From the NCBI RefSeq assembly GCF_001010355.1, contig NZ_JPLA01000013.1, forward strand, positions 186,418 to 250,417: DNA of 64,000 bases, in the 5' to 3' direction. The notes beneath the pieces were generated by a model. That model was not told the DNA's origin, made no database searches, and worked only from the letters and a program-made list of their open reading frames with translations. The position numbers were made by a program, and so were the translations under genes. The DNA comes from Dyella japonica DSM 16301. Lineage in GTDB: Bacteria > Pseudomonadota > Gammaproteobacteria > Xanthomonadales > Rhodanobacteraceae. Shown one piece after another: positions 61,806 to 64,000 of this stretch; position 1 is the stretch's first letter, and each line of letters starts with the position of its first letter.

Positions 61806-62762
61806 GTGAATTCGCTCACCGGTTTGGATTTCGATGAGTTCGAGGACGCCTTGCGTGGCGTCGACGGGCAATACATTCCCGTCGGCAGAAATACGCTCAG
61901 CTGGCAGCTCAGGGATATCGCGCTGGCGGACCTGGAGATCATGCGGGGACGCAATGGCGGTGGTGCCATTTACGGCGGCGCATGCCGGTCGGAGAACTTC
62001 GGGCTGTTCCTGCCCATGGTCGAAACGCCTGCGGTGGCCGTGAACGGCACGCGGATGCACGGCGCCATGCTGGCCTGGTTGGCGCCGGATCGCGATTTCC
62101 ACGTCTACAACAGCGACGCGATCGACTGGATTGGCGTGGCCATCGGACGGACGGCCGTGGCTCACTGGCTGGACCTCACGCACGAGGATTTTCGTCGCGA
62201 CATGAGCGACCATCTGGTCGGGCAGGTCGATGCCGCGTCCATCGCACGCATCAGGGACCTCGTCGATCGCATGCCGGGCATGCAGACCCGCGATGCCGGG
62301 TTCGACGAGGCTGCGATCGACATGCTCCATGCACAGCTGTCCTGGGCGATCTATGAAGCCGTTCAATCCCTGGATGCGGCGCCGCCGCCAGCACAAGGTC
62401 GTCCTCGCTTGCCCAGGCGCGAGATCCTCGGCCGCGCCCTGCAGGTGATCGACGCGGCGGGCAACGGCCCCGTGCAACTGTCCGACCTTGCCCGCGCCAC
62501 CCGCGTTTCTGCGCGCACACTGCATGCGATCTTCATGGATCATTTCGGACTCAGTCCTTATCGCTATCTGGTCCTGCGAAGGCTGCGGAAAATCCACGAT
62601 GCACTGAAGGCAGCCGCTCCCGGCGAAACCGTCGCCGGCATCTGCAGCCGTTTCGGCGTCTGGGATTTTGGACGGTTCTCCGGCCTGCATCGCCGCATCT
62701 ACGGGACGTTGCCTGCCTCTGTTCTCGGCAAGAGCAAAGCGTTTCGCGCAACGAGTCATTAG
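61806..62762 (+). CDS. AraC-family transcriptional regulator
   Basis: 318 residues from a GTG at 61806 with GAGGAG six bases before it. The N-terminal 210 residues form an effector/dimerisation region without a clear family name. The C-terminal 100 residues hold the double helix-turn-helix of AraC/XylS proteins (LARATRVSARTLHAIFMDHF, GVWDFGRFSGLHRRIYG). Its target is unknown. It lies between the MscS-type channel and the YadA-like adhesin, either of which it could control. Confidence 0.85.
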   Translation: MNSLTGLDFDEFEDALRGVDGQYIPVGRNTLSWQLRDIALADLEIMRGRNGGGAIYGGACRSENFGLFLPMVETPAVAVNGTRMHGAMLAWLAPDRDFHVYNSDAIDWIGVAIGRTAVAHWLDLTHEDFRRDMSDHLVGQVDAASIARIRDLVDRMPGMQTRDAGFDEAAIDMLHAQLSWAIYEAVQSLDAAPPPAQGRPRLPRREILGRALQVIDAAGNGPVQLSDLARATRVSARTLHAIFMDHFGLSPYRYLVLRRLRKIHDALKAAAPGETVAGICSRFGVWDFGRFSGLHRRIYGTLPASVLGKSKAFRATSH

Positions 62763-62967
62763 TTTTCCATGGCGCCGGCGGTAGTTTCGCCGCGATGGAT
62801 GCTGGAATTTTTGCCGGAACTACACAGTCCTTCCTGCGCCCGCGTCACATCAACGCAACCAAGGCGCGGGAGACTTGCTTGAGCACGATGCCCGCCACAG
62901 CGTGAGTTACCCGCTGCTTCGATGGGCCACTTCAATCACCTTGCCGAGTCCGACGCATGGCGCGTTG

Positions 62968-63030
62968 GCTTCGTGATGTTGCGTGGTCTTTGCAATCTTC
63001 GTGCGCTTCGTGACCCTCGTGATTGCAATG
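62968..63030. repeat. TTCGTG-rich intergenic repeat (reverse translation NHEGHE)
   Basis: Four or more TTCGTG/CTCGTG units occur at roughly 8-13 base intervals. Part of the stretch is flanked by a 7-base inverted repeat (TGCAATC at 62991-62997, GATTGCA at 63021-63027). The minus strand translates as NHEGHEAHED, a string seen widely in spurious annotated proteins from intergenic repeats in many bacteria. Confidence 0.6.
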
Positions 63031-63060
63031 AAAAAACCTGTGCGTGACTCGCAGGTTTTG
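63031..63060 (-). terminator. Terminator-like hairpin
   Basis: An 8-base stem (AAAACCTG at 63033-63040, CAGGTTTT at 63052-63059) encloses an 11-base loop. Read on the minus strand it ends in six T, the form of an intrinsic terminator. No minus-strand gene is recognised upstream of it, so it may simply be part of the adjacent repeat. Confidence 0.5.
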
Positions 63061-63209
63061 CAGGGTCCACCCTTGAACGGACGAACTTGCAGCGCATCGA
63101 CACCCGGTTGACCCGTCGATCGCTCCAGCCGAACCCATGGCTGGTGGGGGCGAGTTCGACGACTTGCGTCAAGCCAATCCGAACTCGACGACGTTCACGG
63201 GGAGAAACG

Positions 63210-64000
63210 ATGAACACGATCTACAGCAAGATATGGAATCCCACGCTCGGCGCCGTAGTGGTGGCCTCCGAGCTGGCGCGCGCCAACGGCAAGGGCCGCC
63301 GCGGCGTGACCACCCGCAAGGGCGCGGCACTCGCACTGGCGATGGCGCTCGCGCCACTCGCATCGCATGCAGAGGTTTGCAGCGGCACGTTTGCCGCAGG
63401 CCAGGAACCCACAGCGGTGACCGGCGCGTTCGCGTGCGGCAGCGTGGCGGCTGCCACGGCCGCGTCCGCCACGGCCGTGGGCAACAACACCTCGGCCAGC
63501 GGTGCGCACAGCACGGCAGTCGGCAATGGCGCCAAGGCCTCGGCAAAGAACGCGACCGCCGTGGGAGACGGCAGTGTGGCGAAGGCTGCCAACAGCGTGG
63601 CGCTGGGGCAGGGTTCGATCGCCAACGAAGCCAATACGGTGTCCGTCGGCAGTGCCGGCACAGAGCGCCGCATCACCAATGTCGCCGATGGCACGAATGC
63701 GCACGACGCGGTGAACAAAGAGCAGCTTGATGTGGCTTCTGCGCAGGCCGACACGAACTTGAGCAATGCGACCCGCTACTTCAAGGCGAACGGTGCCAAT
63801 GACGGCAGCGACGATGCGCTGGCCGTGGGCAACAACGCGACGGCAATGGGCTCGGCAAGCCTGGCGCTGGGCGACGGGTCGTCGGCGATCGGCAGTGGCG
63901 CGACGGCGACGGGCGATTTGAGCACAGCCAATGGCTACAACAGCGTGGCTGCAGGTGCGAACTCCGCCGCCTTCGGCGCGAATGCGCAGGCGCAGACTGA
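63210..64000 (+). CDS. YadA-type trimeric autotransporter adhesin (3' end beyond window)
   Basis: At least 263 residues, open to the window edge. GGGGAG before the ATG supports the start. The N-terminus is the extended signal peptide of the type V secretion family (MNTIYSKIWNPTLGAVVVAS, then hydrophobic ALALAMALAPLASHA). Head repeats follow (ATAVGNNTSASG, SVALGQGSIANEA, LALGDGSSAIGSGA), along with a YadA neck-like ITNVADGTNAHDAVNKEQL. Such proteins trimerise in the outer membrane and bind surfaces or host molecules. The anchor domain is outside the window. It is the second large adhesin here, after the VCBS protein. Confidence 0.9.
   Translation, partial: MNTIYSKIWNPTLGAVVVASELARANGKGRRGVTTRKGAALALAMALAPLASHAEVCSGTFAAGQEPTAVTGAFACGSVAAATAASATAVGNNTSASGAHSTAVGNGAKASAKNATAVGDGSVAKAANSVALGQGSIANEANTVSVGSAGTERRITNVADGTNAHDAVNKEQLDVASAQADTNLSNATRYFKANGANDGSDDALAVGNNATAMGSASLALGDGSSAIGSGATATGDLSTANGYNSVAAGANSAAFGANAQAQT

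Larger units (their letters stand above)
62763..63209. other. Intergenic region with NHEGHE-type repeat and hairpin
   Basis: No gene is supported in these 447 bases. They hold a TTCGTG-rich repeat (62968-63030) and a terminator-like hairpin (63031-63060). A ribosome site for the adhesin gene (GGGGAG at 63199-63204) lies at the end. The minus-strand open frames here are by-products of the repeat. Confidence 0.55.

Noticed and set aside
1..64000. Prophage, transposase or integrase genes
   Set aside because: None recognised; all gene blocks have coherent neighbours and similar base composition.

Overview
The window is high-GC DNA with dense, often ATGA-overlapping genes, a TonB-dependent receptor, many exported peptidases and a TPR-sulfotransferase. 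Together these suggest a gammaproteobacterium of the Xanthomonadales, probably Rhodanobacteraceae (Dyella/Luteibacter/Rhodanobacter type). That placement rests on gene content and style only; no rRNA or tRNA gene was recognised.

Region 1 (1-26.4 kb) looks like one catabolic locus built from divergent operons. A minus-strand operon (6.46-0.65 kb) carries a Rieske oxygenase, an exported amidohydrolase, an APC permease and a trimethylamine/dimethylglycine-dehydrogenase-like flavoprotein. Divergent from it is an exported DmpA/BapA-type (beta-)peptidase. A second minus-strand operon (18.18-7.69 kb) carries two class III aminotransferases, a P5C-dehydrogenase-like aldehyde dehydrogenase, a two-subunit CoA-transferase, a beta-propeller/CehA-type metallohydrolase and an S9 peptidase. 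Divergent from that runs IclR regulator, PcaF-like thiolase, M20 peptidase, TPR-sulfotransferase and TonB receptor, ending at a strong terminator. Two TTCG-N5-CGAA palindromes lie in the divergent promoter region. The simplest reading is uptake of an N-methylated, peptide-like compound, hydrolysis in the periplasm, oxidative demethylation, and breakdown of the carbon skeleton through a 3-oxoacyl-CoA. The substrate is unknown; a beta/omega-diamino acid such as beta-lysine would fit the enzyme set.

Region 2 (26.5-35.5 kb) holds a membrane-anchored LuxR-type protein, a DUF4199 membrane protein and a degenerate AroQ-like protein. It continues with an envelope-glycan set: a PAP2 phosphatase-like protein, three ArnT/PMT-type glycosyltransferases and a GT9 heptosyltransferase-like enzyme. 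Region 3 (35.7-41.6 kb) holds a porin plus a small PstS-like periplasmic protein, divergent from a sensor kinase/NtrC pair, then a MetA-pathway-like outer-membrane protein.

Region 4 (41.8-59.6 kb) is a five-gene minus-strand operon. It encodes a 3991-residue VCBS/DUF4347 surface protein, a TolC-like lipoprotein, two HlyD-type proteins, and an M50 site-2-protease-like membrane protein fused to an HlyD-like domain. No ABC ATPase, RTX repeats or Sec signal were found, so this looks like an ABC-independent export route for a giant adhesin.

Region 5 (59.8-64 kb) holds an MscS-type channel, an AraC-type regulator, an intergenic repeat whose reverse translation reads NHEGHE, and the start of a YadA-type trimeric autotransporter cut by the window edge.
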